From positions 1-25,836 of the IMG/VR virus record IMGVR_UViG_3300013014_000118: DNA of 25,836 nt; one strand, given 5' to 3'. This DNA comes from a virus. Below, piece by piece: positions 8,857 to 17,433 of this stretch (positions are counted from its first letter, which is position 1; each line of letters begins with the position of its first letter). The position numbers were made by a program, and so were the translations under genes. The notes under the pieces are model-generated. The model ran no database searches. It was not told the origin of the DNA and saw nothing but the letters and a program-made list of their open reading frames with translations.

Positions 8857-9597
8857 ATGGCCGTAACATCTAGAATAGAATTAATAGAATATTGTTTAAG
8901 AGCACTAGGTGAACCTGTTGTTGAAATCAATATTGATGAACAACAAGTTGAAGATCGTGTTGATGAAGCTATTGAATACTTTCGCCAATATCACTTTGAT
9001 GGTATTGAAAAAGTATACCTGAAGCATGCTATCACTCAGCAAAATATCACCGATAAGTATATCGTCGTGCCTGACTTAATCTATGGTATCACTAAAGTTT
9101 ATCCGATAGCATCTGGTACTTCAACCTCTAAGTCAATCTTTGACTTACAGTATCAACTTCGACTTAACGATCTCTATGATCTAACCAGTACGTCTGTGAT
9201 GTACTACACTCAGGTAATGAGCCATCTCGCATTACTAGACTTAACTCTTAATGGTCATCCACTTTATAGATTCAATCGTTTAAACAATAGACTCTACATC
9301 GATACAATGTGGCAAGAGAAGATGGAAGTTGGTAGTTATATTTTAGTGGAGTGTTATCGCGCGTTGGATCCTGCAGATGCTCCGCGCATGTACAACGAGA
9401 CTTGGATTAAGCACTATACGACTGCGTTAATCAAGAAACAATGGGCTGTTAATCTTAAGAAATTCTCTGGTCTGCAATTGCCCGGTGGAGTATCAGTTGA
9501 TGGTCCAGCATTGTATTCTGAAGCAGTATCAGAGATTAAAGAGCTTGAAGACGAGATAATGAATAAGTCCGCACCTCTTGATTTTTTCCTTGGTTAA
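8857..9597 (+). CDS. gp13: Neck protein gp13
   Basis: A 246-residue protein matching the T4 gp13 neck family, somewhat shorter than T4's 309 residues. The N-terminal pattern (IELIEYCLRALGEPVVEINID followed by a QVEDRVDEAIEYFRQYHFDG block) is typical of gp13 in T4-like phages of cyanobacteria and other aquatic hosts. The C-terminal half with NETWIKHYTTALIKKQW is also characteristic. Together with gp14 it closes the filled head and forms the collar that accepts the tail. The start is well supported by AGGA 6 bases upstream. It leads a run of four head-tail and packaging genes, with gp14 only 2 bases after its stop. Confidence 0.92.
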   Translation: MAVTSRIELIEYCLRALGEPVVEINIDEQQVEDRVDEAIEYFRQYHFDGIEKVYLKHAITQQNITDKYIVVPDLIYGITKVYPIASGTSTSKSIFDLQYQLRLNDLYDLTSTSVMYYTQVMSHLALLDLTLNGHPLYRFNRLNNRLYIDTMWQEKMEVGSYILVECYRALDPADAPRMYNETWIKHYTTALIKKQWAVNLKKFSGLQLPGGVSVDGPALYSEAVSEIKELEDEIMNKSAPLDFFLG

Positions 9598-9599
9598 TT

Positions 9600-10247
9600 A
9601 TGCCTAATGTATATTTTTCACATGGCACTAGAAACGAACAATATCTTCTTGAAGATTTGATCGTAGAGTCTATCTCTATCTGGGGACAACAATTCTACTA
9701 CATTCCTAGAACACTAGTTGCTAAGGACGAGATTCTCGGCGAAGACCGTCTGTCTAAATTTAAAGATGCATATCCAATTGATATGTACTTAGAATCAGTT
9801 GATGGATTTGAGGGACAAGGCGCTTTTATTCAAAAGTTTGGTTTGATGATGGAGCAGTCTGCAACGCTAACATGCGCTCGTCGTACTTGGGAACGAGTTG
9901 TTGGTAAACACGGAACAACTGTTCTACCTAATCGTCCATGCGAAGGCGATTTATTATATTTTCCACTGACTAAAGGTTTATTTGAAATTAAGTTTGTGGA
10001 TCATCAAGATCCATTTTATCAATTGAGAAAGCTATACGTCTATAAAATTCAAGTAGAACTATTCCAATATGCATCTGAGAAAATGGAAACTGGAATTCCT
10101 GATATTGACGTGTTTCAAACACTTAAGACATATGATACTACGTTGCAAACAAACATTGATGTAGTTGATTCATATGGTGACAACACTAAGTTTAAAAGTC
10201 AATCTATTCCGATAGTGTTTGACACAAATAATCCTTTTGGTGAATAA
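9600..10247 (+). CDS. gp14: Neck protein gp14
   Basis: A 215-residue protein of the T4 gp14 neck family (T4: 256 residues). Family features are the N-terminal FSHGTRNEQYLLEDLIVESI stretch, IWGQQFYYIPRTLV, and the GDLLYFPLTKGLFEIKFVDH segment, which is strongly conserved among T4-like phages. It acts with gp13 at the head-tail connector so that a completed tail can join the DNA-filled head. It starts 2 bases after the gp13 stop and is followed after 1 base by gp15. Such spacing suggests translational coupling. Confidence 0.92.
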   Translation: MPNVYFSHGTRNEQYLLEDLIVESISIWGQQFYYIPRTLVAKDEILGEDRLSKFKDAYPIDMYLESVDGFEGQGAFIQKFGLMMEQSATLTCARRTWERVVGKHGTTVLPNRPCEGDLLYFPLTKGLFEIKFVDHQDPFYQLRKLYVYKIQVELFQYASEKMETGIPDIDVFQTLKTYDTTLQTNIDVVDSYGDNTKFKSQSIPIVFDTNNPFGE

Positions 10248-10248
10248 C

Positions 10249-10980
10249 ATGCTAAACAATAATATTTTTTATCATGGTATAACACGCAAAGTAATTATTG
10301 CATTTGGAAGTCTATTCAGTAGTATTCGCATTGAACGTAAGAACAATGGAGTGACCGCTCAGACTCTTGCAATCCCAATATCATATGCACCGAAGGAAAA
10401 GTGGTTAGTTCGTATTGAGCAAGATCCAATGCTGGAGAATCACGTATATACAACATTGCCTAGACTATCATTTGAGATCACCAGTCTAACTTACGATGCA
10501 TCCCGCAAAACAAATAGAATGAATTACATTACTATTAATGATGCAACTAGTGCACATAATAAAATATACGCACCGGTACCATATAATATCGATATATCAC
10601 TATATGCTTTAACTAAAACTCAAGAAGATGGATTGCAAATCATTGAACAGATATTACCTTATTTTACTCCGGAATATACTCTATCATTAAAGCCTATTCC
10701 TAATAATGATATTATTATGGATGTTCCTATTATTCTTGAAAATATATCAGTGCAAGATGATTATGATGGTGATTTTCAAACCAGAAGATTTGTAACATAT
10801 ACAATTAACTTTACACTTAAATGTAATTTCTATGGACCTGTAACTGATGGTAAGATTATTAATAAGACTACAGTGTCTATAAACGATATAATAGATAGTA
10901 ACATAGATAATGCTATTAATACTGGAATTGGAAATGTTACAACTACTACTAGCACTGATAGTTGGACTGAAAATATATAA
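10249..10980 (+). CDS. gp15: Tail terminator / sheath stabiliser gp15
   Basis: A 243-residue protein (T4 gp15: 272). ATG 10249 follows the gp14 stop by one base, and GGTGA just upstream is a weak ribosome site. The frame remains open upstream to a TTG at 10219, but that would overlap gp14 and lacks support. N-terminal NNNIFYHGITRKVIIAFGSLFSSIRIER and the central APKEKWLVRIEQDP and LPRLSFEIT segments are family hallmarks. gp15 caps the tail tube and sheath and binds the neck. The C-terminus is Thr/Asn-rich (TTTTSTDSW). The next gene, three bases on, is the large terminase; the small terminase gene 16 that lies here in T4 is absent. Confidence 0.9.
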   Translation: MLNNNIFYHGITRKVIIAFGSLFSSIRIERKNNGVTAQTLAIPISYAPKEKWLVRIEQDPMLENHVYTTLPRLSFEITSLTYDASRKTNRMNYITINDATSAHNKIYAPVPYNIDISLYALTKTQEDGLQIIEQILPYFTPEYTLSLKPIPNNDIIMDVPIILENISVQDDYDGDFQTRRFVTYTINFTLKCNFYGPVTDGKIINKTTVSINDIIDSNIDNAINTGIGNVTTTTSTDSWTENI

Positions 10981-10983
10981 TAC

Positions 10984-12576
10984 ATGAGTGATAGTTTAAA
11001 ATCTTATAATTCTAATAGTGGTCTTAAAGCTGCTGGCCAAGTTATAGGTTTCACAAAAGAACAACTTGAAGAATATTTAAAGTGTGCTGAAGATCCTATC
11101 TATTTTATAAACAATTATTGTATGATTGTTTCACTTGATCAGGGTTTAATACCTTTCAAGTTATATCCATGTCAAGTAAATAAGATCAACGTCATCCACA
11201 ATAACCGTAAGGTTATTCTAATGGAAGGTCGTCAGCAAGGTAAGACCACATCATCTGCTGCTTACATTCTTTGGTACACAATATTTCAACCGAGTAAGAC
11301 AGTTGCTATTCTTGCTAATAAGGCAACTGCAGCTAGAGAAGTGTTGTATCGTTACCAATTAATGTATGAGAATCTTCCACTATGGATGCAGCAAGGTGTT
11401 ACAACTTGGAATAAAGGCGATATTGAATTAGAGAATTTATCAAAGGTATTCACCGCTGCAACATCAGCATCGGGTATTCGTGGTAAGTCTGTCAATATGT
11501 TGTATGTTGATGAAACCGCAATTATCCCAAACACAGTTGCAGAACAATTCTTTGCTTCAGTTTATCCAACAATTTCTGCCGGTGAAACTACTAAGATTCT
11601 TTTAAGTTCAACTCCTTTAGGATATAATCATTTCTGGAAATTTTGGAATGATGCTGAGAATGATCGTAATGGATTCGTTCCATTGTTTATTCCATACACA
11701 GAAATTCCAGGAAGAGATGCAGCATGGGCAAATGAACAACATAGACTACTCGGTGATATTAAATTTAATCAAGAAGTATTGTGTACTTTTCTTGGTTCGA
11801 GTTTAACACTAATTAATTCTAATACGATTTCTCAAATGTCTCCTGGATCTATAATATATAGTAAGGATGGATTTGATGTATATGAAAAGCCAATTGCTGA
11901 ACATGTATATACACTAACTGCAGATACTGCAAAAGGAGTTGGTGGTGACTATTCTGCATTTGTTGTAATTGATATGACAGAGTTACCATATAAACTAGTT
12001 GCAAAATACAGAGACAATAGAATTAGTCCTATGCTATATCCTGCTGTTATAAATAAAGTAGGCAGAGAATATAATACTGCGTATGTTCTAATAGAAATTA
12101 ATTCTTCAGAACAAGTTGCAGATATTTTATATAGTGAATACGAATATGATAATGTTGTAATGGTAAATAGAAGTGGTGATGGTCAGACAATATCGGGTGG
12201 TTTTGGTGGCGGTAAGACTCAATTAGGAGTTATCACCGATAAGAAAGTCAAACGTATTGGATGTTCAAACTTTAAATCATTAGTTGAGGAAAAACGATTG
12301 TTGATTCCTGATGCTGATGTTATATCTGAGATTTCTACCTTTATTCAAATAAAGAATAGTTATGAAGCAGATGAGGGTTATCATGATGATCTAGTAATGC
12401 CTTTAGTATTGTTTTCGTGGGCTACCACTAGTCAATATTTTAAAGACTTAAGTAATCACAATATTAGACAAGTGATGTATGAGAATCAAATGAAACAGAT
12501 CGAGATGGATTTAACTCCGTTTGGTTTCCTAGATGATGGACAGCGTACGGAAGATGGCCTTATGGCTAACTTCTAA
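10984..12576 (+). CDS. gp17: Large terminase subunit gp17 (packaging ATPase/nuclease)
   Basis: A 530-residue DNA-packaging motor protein (T4: 610). ATPase domain: Walker A GRQQGKTT at 82-89, Walker B LYVDE at 173-177 with the catalytic Glu, and coupling motif LSST at 207-210. Nuclease domain: D314 in LTADTAKG, E371 in LIEIN, and the HDD pair at 467-469. D314 to E371 is 57 residues, the same spacing as D401-E458 in T4. The protein translocates DNA into the prohead through the gp20 portal and cuts it at headful length. A small linker with SGGFGGGKTQ near 404-413 separates the second and third nuclease motifs. The frame is intact, with no intron or intein sign. Confidence 0.96.
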   Translation: MSDSLKSYNSNSGLKAAGQVIGFTKEQLEEYLKCAEDPIYFINNYCMIVSLDQGLIPFKLYPCQVNKINVIHNNRKVILMEGRQQGKTTSSAAYILWYTIFQPSKTVAILANKATAAREVLYRYQLMYENLPLWMQQGVTTWNKGDIELENLSKVFTAATSASGIRGKSVNMLYVDETAIIPNTVAEQFFASVYPTISAGETTKILLSSTPLGYNHFWKFWNDAENDRNGFVPLFIPYTEIPGRDAAWANEQHRLLGDIKFNQEVLCTFLGSSLTLINSNTISQMSPGSIIYSKDGFDVYEKPIAEHVYTLTADTAKGVGGDYSAFVVIDMTELPYKLVAKYRDNRISPMLYPAVINKVGREYNTAYVLIEINSSEQVADILYSEYEYDNVVMVNRSGDGQTISGGFGGGKTQLGVITDKKVKRIGCSNFKSLVEEKRLLIPDADVISEISTFIQIKNSYEADEGYHDDLVMPLVLFSWATTSQYFKDLSNHNIRQVMYENQMKQIEMDLTPFGFLDDGQRTEDGLMANF

Positions 12577-12587
12577 AATAGAGTATA

Positions 12588-12595
12588 TATAAATA
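12588..12595 (+). promoter_or_regulatory. T4-type late promoter for gp18
   Basis: An exact TATAAATA 12 bases after the gp17 stop. T4 spacing predicts a start at about 12601, giving a leader of about 44 bases before ATG 12645. Confidence 0.8.
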
Positions 12596-12600
12596 AAGAT

Positions 12601-12618
12601 AGACATCAACAGATGTTT
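12601..12618 (+). other. Stem-loop at predicted 5' end of gp18 mRNA
   Basis: Bases 12601-12607 (AGACATC) pair with 12612-12618 (GATGTTT), including one G-U pair, around the four-base loop AACA. The stem starts exactly where the late promoter predicts transcription to begin. A terminal 5' hairpin can protect mRNA from 5'-end-dependent decay, which would suit a highly expressed sheath gene. The stem is short and AU-rich, so its stability is uncertain. Confidence 0.45.
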
Positions 12619-12644
12619 CATTGCATAATAACAGGAGTTTAAAC

Positions 12645-15023
12645 ATGCCTTTTCAACTAAGCCCAGGAGTAGCCGTTGTAGAAAAAGATTTTTCTTCAAT
12701 CGTGCCAGCAGTATCTTCTTCGGCTGGAGCCTTCGCTGGACCATTTGCTTGGGGCCCAGTAGAAGATCCAGTTAGAGTTTCATCTGAAACCGATCTAGTA
12801 TCGCGTTTTGGAGCACCAACCGATGCAAACTATTCATCATTTTTCACAGCAGCTAATTTCTTAGCGTATACTAATAACCTTTTAGTTTCTAGAACAAACG
12901 CGCCAAATCTTAAAAATGCAGTAGAAACCATGTCTGGTACTGTTTTACAAGCAAATGTTGTTCTTACAAGCGCAGGTTCTGGATATGCTAGTAGTGATAC
13001 ACCTATTGTAACATTTAGTGCACCACAATTGGCCGGAGGCGTTAGAGCTACGGGTACTGTGAATTCTACTGTTGTTTCTACTGCTAGAACTATCACAGGT
13101 ATTACTGTTACAAACGCAGGTTCTGGTTATACAAGTGCTCCTACTATCACCATTAGTGCAGGTGCTACAGGAACTGCTGCTACAGCGCAAATAACAACAT
13201 TTCCACTTGTTGCTACAAAGATTAAAAATGCTACTGACTATATAAATTCATATTCTGCAAGCGTTAATTCTGGAATCTATGGTGCATTTGCTGCTAAATT
13301 TCCTGGATCTAGAGGAAACGGTCTCCGTGTAATAGTATTAGATGCTGGTAATTGGGCTTTAGCACCAGATACTGTTAAACAAGCATTTAATGGTGCTCCT
13401 GGAACTAGTGCATGGGCTGCACAGACTGGCAATCTAAATATCACTACTGCGAACGATGAACTTCATATCGCAGTATATGACGCAACTGGTACATTTAGTG
13501 GAACTCCTGGTACTATTTTAGAAAAATATTCTTTCTTATCTAAAATATCAGATGCAAAAAGAAGTGATGGTTCTAACAATTATTATAAGAGTGTAATTAA
13601 TTCACAGTCAAAATATATTTGGTTGCTAGCACATCCTAATACTTATTTGTCTGATCCACTAAGTAATGCTATTGTTACACTTGGTGCTACAGTATTCAGT
13701 CCTTATGTTGCTGCATCTGGTCAAACAGCTGCTGTTCCAGCTAAAATCACTACATCTGATACTACTCAATTTGCACAAATTGCTGCGTATAAAACTTTCT
13801 ATGATGCAGCTCCTGATAAGAGTGTACGTCAGATTAATGTAACTGGTACAAGTTCAAATAATAATGTATACACAGTAACCAGCATTACTCCAGTTTATAA
13901 TACTGCTACACCACCTGCTGTGACTAGTTATGTAATCGCAGTAACATCTACAGTAGTTGTTGCAGAAACAGCTGCTACTGCTAGCGTAGTATCTATTTCT
14001 AAACCTGGTTGGGGGTCGAGCACTATTGGAGTAAAAAATTCTCTTGGATCCGATGAACTAGGTGTGCTAGCGCGTCTATTTGATATTTCTCTAATCGGTG
14101 GTGTCGATGATTTTGATGCTGCAGATAGTGATGTACAAACTGCGTACTCTGTCTACGCAAATGCAGATCAATATGACATCTCACTAATTCCAGCTGGTAA
14201 CGTTTCACCTGCTACAGCGAAATATATCTTAGACAACGTTGTTGAAGGTTCTACCGGTGTCATCGGACGCAAAGATTGTGTATTGTTTATCTCTCCACGT
14301 AATGTAGATGGTACTCCTATCACATCAACAGGTTCAACTGCAACAGCAGCATTGATTGCTTATCATGATGCTACCAACATTAATAGTTCATATGCTGTAA
14401 TGGATTCTGGTTTTAAATATCAATATGATCGTTACAATGATTCATATCGTTATGTTCCATTAAATGGCGACATTGCTGGTCTATGCGCTCGCACTGATTA
14501 CTCTGCAGACCCTTGGTTCTCTCCAGGTGGTTTCAATCGTGGTCAAATTAAGAACGTAGTTAAACTAGCATTCAATCCAAGTCAAACAGATCGTGATGTA
14601 TTGTACTCAGCTGGTATTAATCCAGTTGTTACATTCCCAGGTCAAGGCACTATCCTTTATGGTGATAAGACTATGTTGACTAAGCCAAGTGCATTTGATC
14701 GTATCAATGTTCGTCGCTTGTTTATTGTTCTTGAAAAATCAATCGCTGTAGCTGCTAAGTTTCAGATGTTTGAATTCAATGATGGTTTTACTCGTGCACA
14801 GTTTAAGAATCTAGTTGAACCATTTCTAAGAGATGTACAAGGTCGCCGTGGTGTTACTGACTTCCGTGTTAAGTGCGATGAAGCTAATAATACTGGAGAA
14901 GTTATTGACCGTAACGAATTTGTTGCTGATATCTTTATCAAACCTAACCGTTCTATCAACTACATCACGCTAAACTTCATTGCAGCACGCTCTAGTGTAA
15001 GCTTCGAAGAAATTGGTGCCTAA
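12645..15023 (+). CDS. gp18: Tail sheath protein gp18
   Basis: A 792-residue contractile sheath subunit, clearly longer than T4 gp18 (659). ATG 12645 has AGGAG 7 bases upstream. The N-terminus (SPGVAVVEKDFSS, GAFAGPFAWGP) and the C-terminal third (YQYDRYNDSYRYVP, DIAGLCARTD, ILYGDKTM, FDRINVRRLF, VIDRNEFVA, RSINYITLNF) match the T4 family closely. The extra length lies in the variable outer part. Residues ~100-185 hold two similar units, each with AGSGY then a P-x-(I/V)-T segment. Residues ~365-463 hold a Thr/Val-rich beta segment. In T4 the corresponding N-terminal region is an outward protruding domain, so these are probably surface elaborations. The protein contracts on infection to drive the tube through the envelope. 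Confidence 0.96.
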   Translation: MPFQLSPGVAVVEKDFSSIVPAVSSSAGAFAGPFAWGPVEDPVRVSSETDLVSRFGAPTDANYSSFFTAANFLAYTNNLLVSRTNAPNLKNAVETMSGTVLQANVVLTSAGSGYASSDTPIVTFSAPQLAGGVRATGTVNSTVVSTARTITGITVTNAGSGYTSAPTITISAGATGTAATAQITTFPLVATKIKNATDYINSYSASVNSGIYGAFAAKFPGSRGNGLRVIVLDAGNWALAPDTVKQAFNGAPGTSAWAAQTGNLNITTANDELHIAVYDATGTFSGTPGTILEKYSFLSKISDAKRSDGSNNYYKSVINSQSKYIWLLAHPNTYLSDPLSNAIVTLGATVFSPYVAASGQTAAVPAKITTSDTTQFAQIAAYKTFYDAAPDKSVRQINVTGTSSNNNVYTVTSITPVYNTATPPAVTSYVIAVTSTVVVAETAATASVVSISKPGWGSSTIGVKNSLGSDELGVLARLFDISLIGGVDDFDAADSDVQTAYSVYANADQYDISLIPAGNVSPATAKYILDNVVEGSTGVIGRKDCVLFISPRNVDGTPITSTGSTATAALIAYHDATNINSSYAVMDSGFKYQYDRYNDSYRYVPLNGDIAGLCARTDYSADPWFSPGGFNRGQIKNVVKLAFNPSQTDRDVLYSAGINPVVTFPGQGTILYGDKTMLTKPSAFDRINVRRLFIVLEKSIAVAAKFQMFEFNDGFTRAQFKNLVEPFLRDVQGRRGVTDFRVKCDEANNTGEVIDRNEFVADIFIKPNRSINYITLNFIAARSSVSFEEIGA

Positions 15024-15026
15024 TTA

Positions 15027-15049
15027 AATTGGCGGGAATCCCGCCAATT
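15027..15049 (+). terminator. Perfect 10-bp hairpin after gp18, possible terminator or 3' stabiliser
   Basis: AATTGGCGGG (15027-15036) pairs perfectly with CCCGCCAATT (15040-15049) around the loop AAT, four bases after the gp18 stop. It is the strongest hairpin I found in the window apart from the one after gp23. No T-run follows: the next bases are CCTATAAATAA, the gp19 late promoter. It may therefore act as an RNA 3'-end stabiliser or processing site rather than a classical intrinsic terminator. Confidence 0.55.
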
Positions 15050-15051
15050 CC

Positions 15052-15059
15052 TATAAATA
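15052..15059 (+). promoter_or_regulatory. T4-type late promoter for gp19
   Basis: An exact TATAAATA directly after the gp18 3' hairpin. It predicts a start near 15065 and a leader of about 17 bases that includes the AGGAG ribosome site of gp19. Promoter and hairpin together fill almost the whole gp18-gp19 gap. Confidence 0.8.
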
Positions 15060-15081
15060 AGAGTAATAAGGAGTCACACTA

Positions 15082-15669
15082 ATGGCTAACATTTCAGATT
15101 TTAAAGCACAACTTACCGGTGGTGGCGCTCGCGCTAATCAGTTCCGAGTAGAGTTAGCATTCCCTTCATATGTATCAGCAGGTCCTATTGTTGGCTTGAA
15201 GACTCAGTTCTTATGCAAGTCAGCTCAATTACCAGGTTCAACTATTGACAACGTTCCACTTCAATATCGTGGACGTGCTGTTAACATTGCTGGTGAGCGT
15301 ACATTTGCACCATGGACTATCTCAGTATATAACGATACAGATTTTGCTATTCGTAATTCAATGGAACAATGGTCTAATGGCGTACAGAATTATACAACTA
15401 GCAATGGTCGTGTAAATCCACGTGATTATCAAGTAGACTTAAACGTACACCAATTAGATCGTAATGGTGCTATTGTTAAGACTTACACATTCATCGATGC
15501 ATATCCAACTGAAATTGGTGCAATTGCTCTTGACTTTGACACATCAAATGCAGTTGAAATATTCGACGTTACGTTTACATATAACTACTGGACTTCTAAT
15601 ACATCAACTAATGGTGGTGTTGGTGTTAATGTTTCTATTGACACTCCAATAGGTTCATTCCCAATCTAA
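15082..15669 (+). CDS. gp19: Tail tube protein gp19
   Basis: A 195-residue protein (T4 gp19: 163). It has AAGGAG before the start and begins MANISDFKAQLTGGGARANQFRVEL. The diagnostic middle is FLCKSAQLPGSTI, then YRGRAVNIAGERTFAPW, then VYNDTDFAIRNSMEQWSNGV, a pattern typical of T4-type tube proteins. Stacked hexameric rings of this protein form the inner tube through which DNA passes, and the gp18 sheath assembles around it. The C-terminus, with a Gly/Val-rich NGGVGVNVS segment, accounts for some of the extra length. gp20 follows 16 bases later without its own late motif, so it is probably co-transcribed. Confidence 0.95.
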   Translation: MANISDFKAQLTGGGARANQFRVELAFPSYVSAGPIVGLKTQFLCKSAQLPGSTIDNVPLQYRGRAVNIAGERTFAPWTISVYNDTDFAIRNSMEQWSNGVQNYTTSNGRVNPRDYQVDLNVHQLDRNGAIVKTYTFIDAYPTEIGAIALDFDTSNAVEIFDVTFTYNYWTSNTSTNGGVGVNVSIDTPIGSFPI

Positions 15670-15685
15670 TTAGAAACGATATATA

Positions 15686-17221
15686 ATGAAAGTTTTTGGT
15701 TTTGAAATTCAGCGTAAGAAACAACCTGAACCATTATCGATAGTTGCTCCATCACAAGATGATGGTTCAACTGTTGTAACGTCGACAGCTGGTTATTATG
15801 CTCATGTGATGAACATGGATGATACGATTAAAGGTGAAAACGACCTTATTCGTAGATACCGCGAAGTATCACAATATCCAGACTGCGATAGTGCTATTGA
15901 TGATATCACTAATGAAGCTATTATTGCAGAAGAAGATCATGCACCAGTTGAAATTGTTCTAGATGATCTAAAAGTTTCAGCTGGAATTAAAACCAAGATC
16001 ACTGACGAGTTTAAGAACGTCATGGCTCTTTTGAAATTCGATCAAAAAGGTCATGACATCTTTCGTAATTGGTACATTGATGGTAGACTATACTATCAGA
16101 TTTTAGTAGATGAAGCAAATCCTAAAAATGGTATCGCTGAACTAAGACCAGTTGATTGCCGTAAGATTCGCAAGATTAAGAATGTACAAAAACAAAAGAA
16201 TCCACAAGGCGTGGACATTATTAAGAAAATAGAAGAGTACTATCTTTATAACGATAAGGGTATTACAGAATCCACAAGTCAAGGAATTAAACTTCCTATG
16301 GATTCTATTCTCTATACTCCATCAGGAGTAGTAGACCAAAATACAGGTCTTATGCTATCATATTTGCATAAGGCCATTAAGTTAGTGAATCAACTTAAAA
16401 TGATGGAAGACTCTTTAGTCATCTATCGTATTAGTAGAGCACCAGAACGTAGAATTTTCTATGTTGACGTTGGTAATCTACCAAAACAAAAAGCTGAACA
16501 ATACGTCAATGATTTGATGAATAAGTTCCGCAACAAGGTTGTTTACGATGCAACTACCGGCGAAGTCCGTGATGATCGTAAACACATGTCTATGATGGAA
16601 GACTTCTGGATGCCACGTCGTGAAGGTGGTAAAGGCACAGAGATTACTACACTTCCGGGTGGACAAACTCTTGGTCAAATTGAAGACATTCAGTTCTTTC
16701 AGAATAAACTATATCAAGCATTGAATGTTCCAATGAGTCGTCTAAAAGGCGATGGCGGATTCAACATGGGGCGTTCATCTGAGATTACTCGCGATGAGAT
16801 TAAGTTTACTAAGTTTGTTTCACGTATACGCAAAAAGTTTTCAAATTTATTTTTAGATGCACTAAAGATTCAGTTAGTGCTAAAAGGAATAATTAATATT
16901 GATGACTGGGAAGATATGTCTCAGACTATTCGGTTTGATTATATGAAGGATAATCACTTTGCCGAGATTAAAGAAAATGAAATCATGCAAGGTAGAATTA
17001 ATCTATTGACTTCTCTAGATCCATTCGTTGGAAAATATTATTCTCCAACATACATTAAACGTAATATTCTTATGCTTAATGATGAACAGATTGAAGAGAT
17101 CGACGCAGAGAATGAAACACATAACGCTGCTAAACAAGCAACTGAAGTAAATGATATGATGGTAAAAGGTCAAGCCCAAGCTGATATCAGTAAAATGAAA
17201 GACACTGGAGATGAAAAATGA
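15686..17221 (+). CDS. gp20: Portal vertex protein gp20
   Basis: A 511-residue portal protein (T4: 524). Family landmarks are DDTIKGENDLIRRYREVSQYPDCDSAIDDI near residues 46-75, the FRNWYIDGRLYYQ segment, RISRAPERRIFYVDVGNLPK and QKAEQYVNDLMNKFRNK in the middle, DFWMPRREGGKGTEI, LPGG, and LNVPMSRLKGD. The last ~40 residues are acidic and helical. Twelve copies form the ring at one prohead vertex that starts head assembly, docks the gp17 packaging motor and later carries the neck. The stop overlaps the start of the next gene (ATGA), a coupling arrangement that ties the prohead core gene to the portal. Confidence 0.96.
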   Translation: MKVFGFEIQRKKQPEPLSIVAPSQDDGSTVVTSTAGYYAHVMNMDDTIKGENDLIRRYREVSQYPDCDSAIDDITNEAIIAEEDHAPVEIVLDDLKVSAGIKTKITDEFKNVMALLKFDQKGHDIFRNWYIDGRLYYQILVDEANPKNGIAELRPVDCRKIRKIKNVQKQKNPQGVDIIKKIEEYYLYNDKGITESTSQGIKLPMDSILYTPSGVVDQNTGLMLSYLHKAIKLVNQLKMMEDSLVIYRISRAPERRIFYVDVGNLPKQKAEQYVNDLMNKFRNKVVYDATTGEVRDDRKHMSMMEDFWMPRREGGKGTEITTLPGGQTLGQIEDIQFFQNKLYQALNVPMSRLKGDGGFNMGRSSEITRDEIKFTKFVSRIRKKFSNLFLDALKIQLVLKGIINIDDWEDMSQTIRFDYMKDNHFAEIKENEIMQGRINLLTSLDPFVGKYYSPTYIKRNILMLNDEQIEEIDAENETHNAAKQATEVNDMMVKGQAQADISKMKDTGDEK

Positions 17222-17388
17222 ATACACGTGATTTAGTAGATGCTTTAATTTCCGGCGATTCAATTGATATTGAACACGCCTTTGATGCTACCATGGCTGA
17301 AAAGCTATCGTCTAGTTTAGATGCGTATAGAGTTCAAGTAGCACAATCTATGTTTAACCCTACCGTAGCGGTCGAAGATTCAGAATAA
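17218..17388 (+). CDS. gp67: Prohead core protein, gp67-like (56 aa)
   Basis: A 56-residue protein whose ATG overlaps the gp20 stop. The sequence MNTRDLVDALISGDSIDIEH, then AFDATMAEKLSSSLDAYRVQVAQSMF, follows the pattern of T4 gp67 (an N-terminal helix of the type LIEAIKSNDL...A...F..AMA..., then a helix ending in a basic or hydrophobic IARNFL-like segment). The gene position directly after gp20 is also that of T4 gene 67. T4 gp67 has a long acidic tail and 80 residues; here the tail is only VAVEDSE. gp67 is an internal scaffold component that is degraded by the gp21 protease on maturation. The assignment rests on synteny plus a short similarity. Confidence 0.75.
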   Translation: MNTRDLVDALISGDSIDIEHAFDATMAEKLSSSLDAYRVQVAQSMFNPTVAVEDSE

Positions 17389-17406
17389 ATCTAATCTCTA
17401 TTTGAT

Positions 17407-17414
17407 GATAAATA
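17407..17414 (+). promoter_or_regulatory. Probable late promoter (GATAAATA variant)
   Basis: GATAAATA differs from the T4 late consensus only at its first base and fits the NATAAATA form known from cyanophages. It lies in the 45-base gap after the gp67-like gene and predicts a start near 17420, just before the AAGGA ribosome site of the gene at 17434. It is flanked by a short TTGAT/ATCAA inverted repeat. Confidence 0.55.
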
Positions 17415-17433
17415 TAATCAATAAGGAACTAAT

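Noticed and set aside
442-9000. Several open minus-strand frames of 60-170 codons opposite the giant genes
   Set aside because: They are shadows of Thr/Gly/Ser-rich coding repeats. They lack ribosome sites and recognisable proteins, and they fully overlap well supported + strand genes.
12048-12055. Exact TATAAATA within gp17
   Set aside because: It is internal to the gene and more than 500 bases from the next start. The intergenic site at 12588 already serves gp18.
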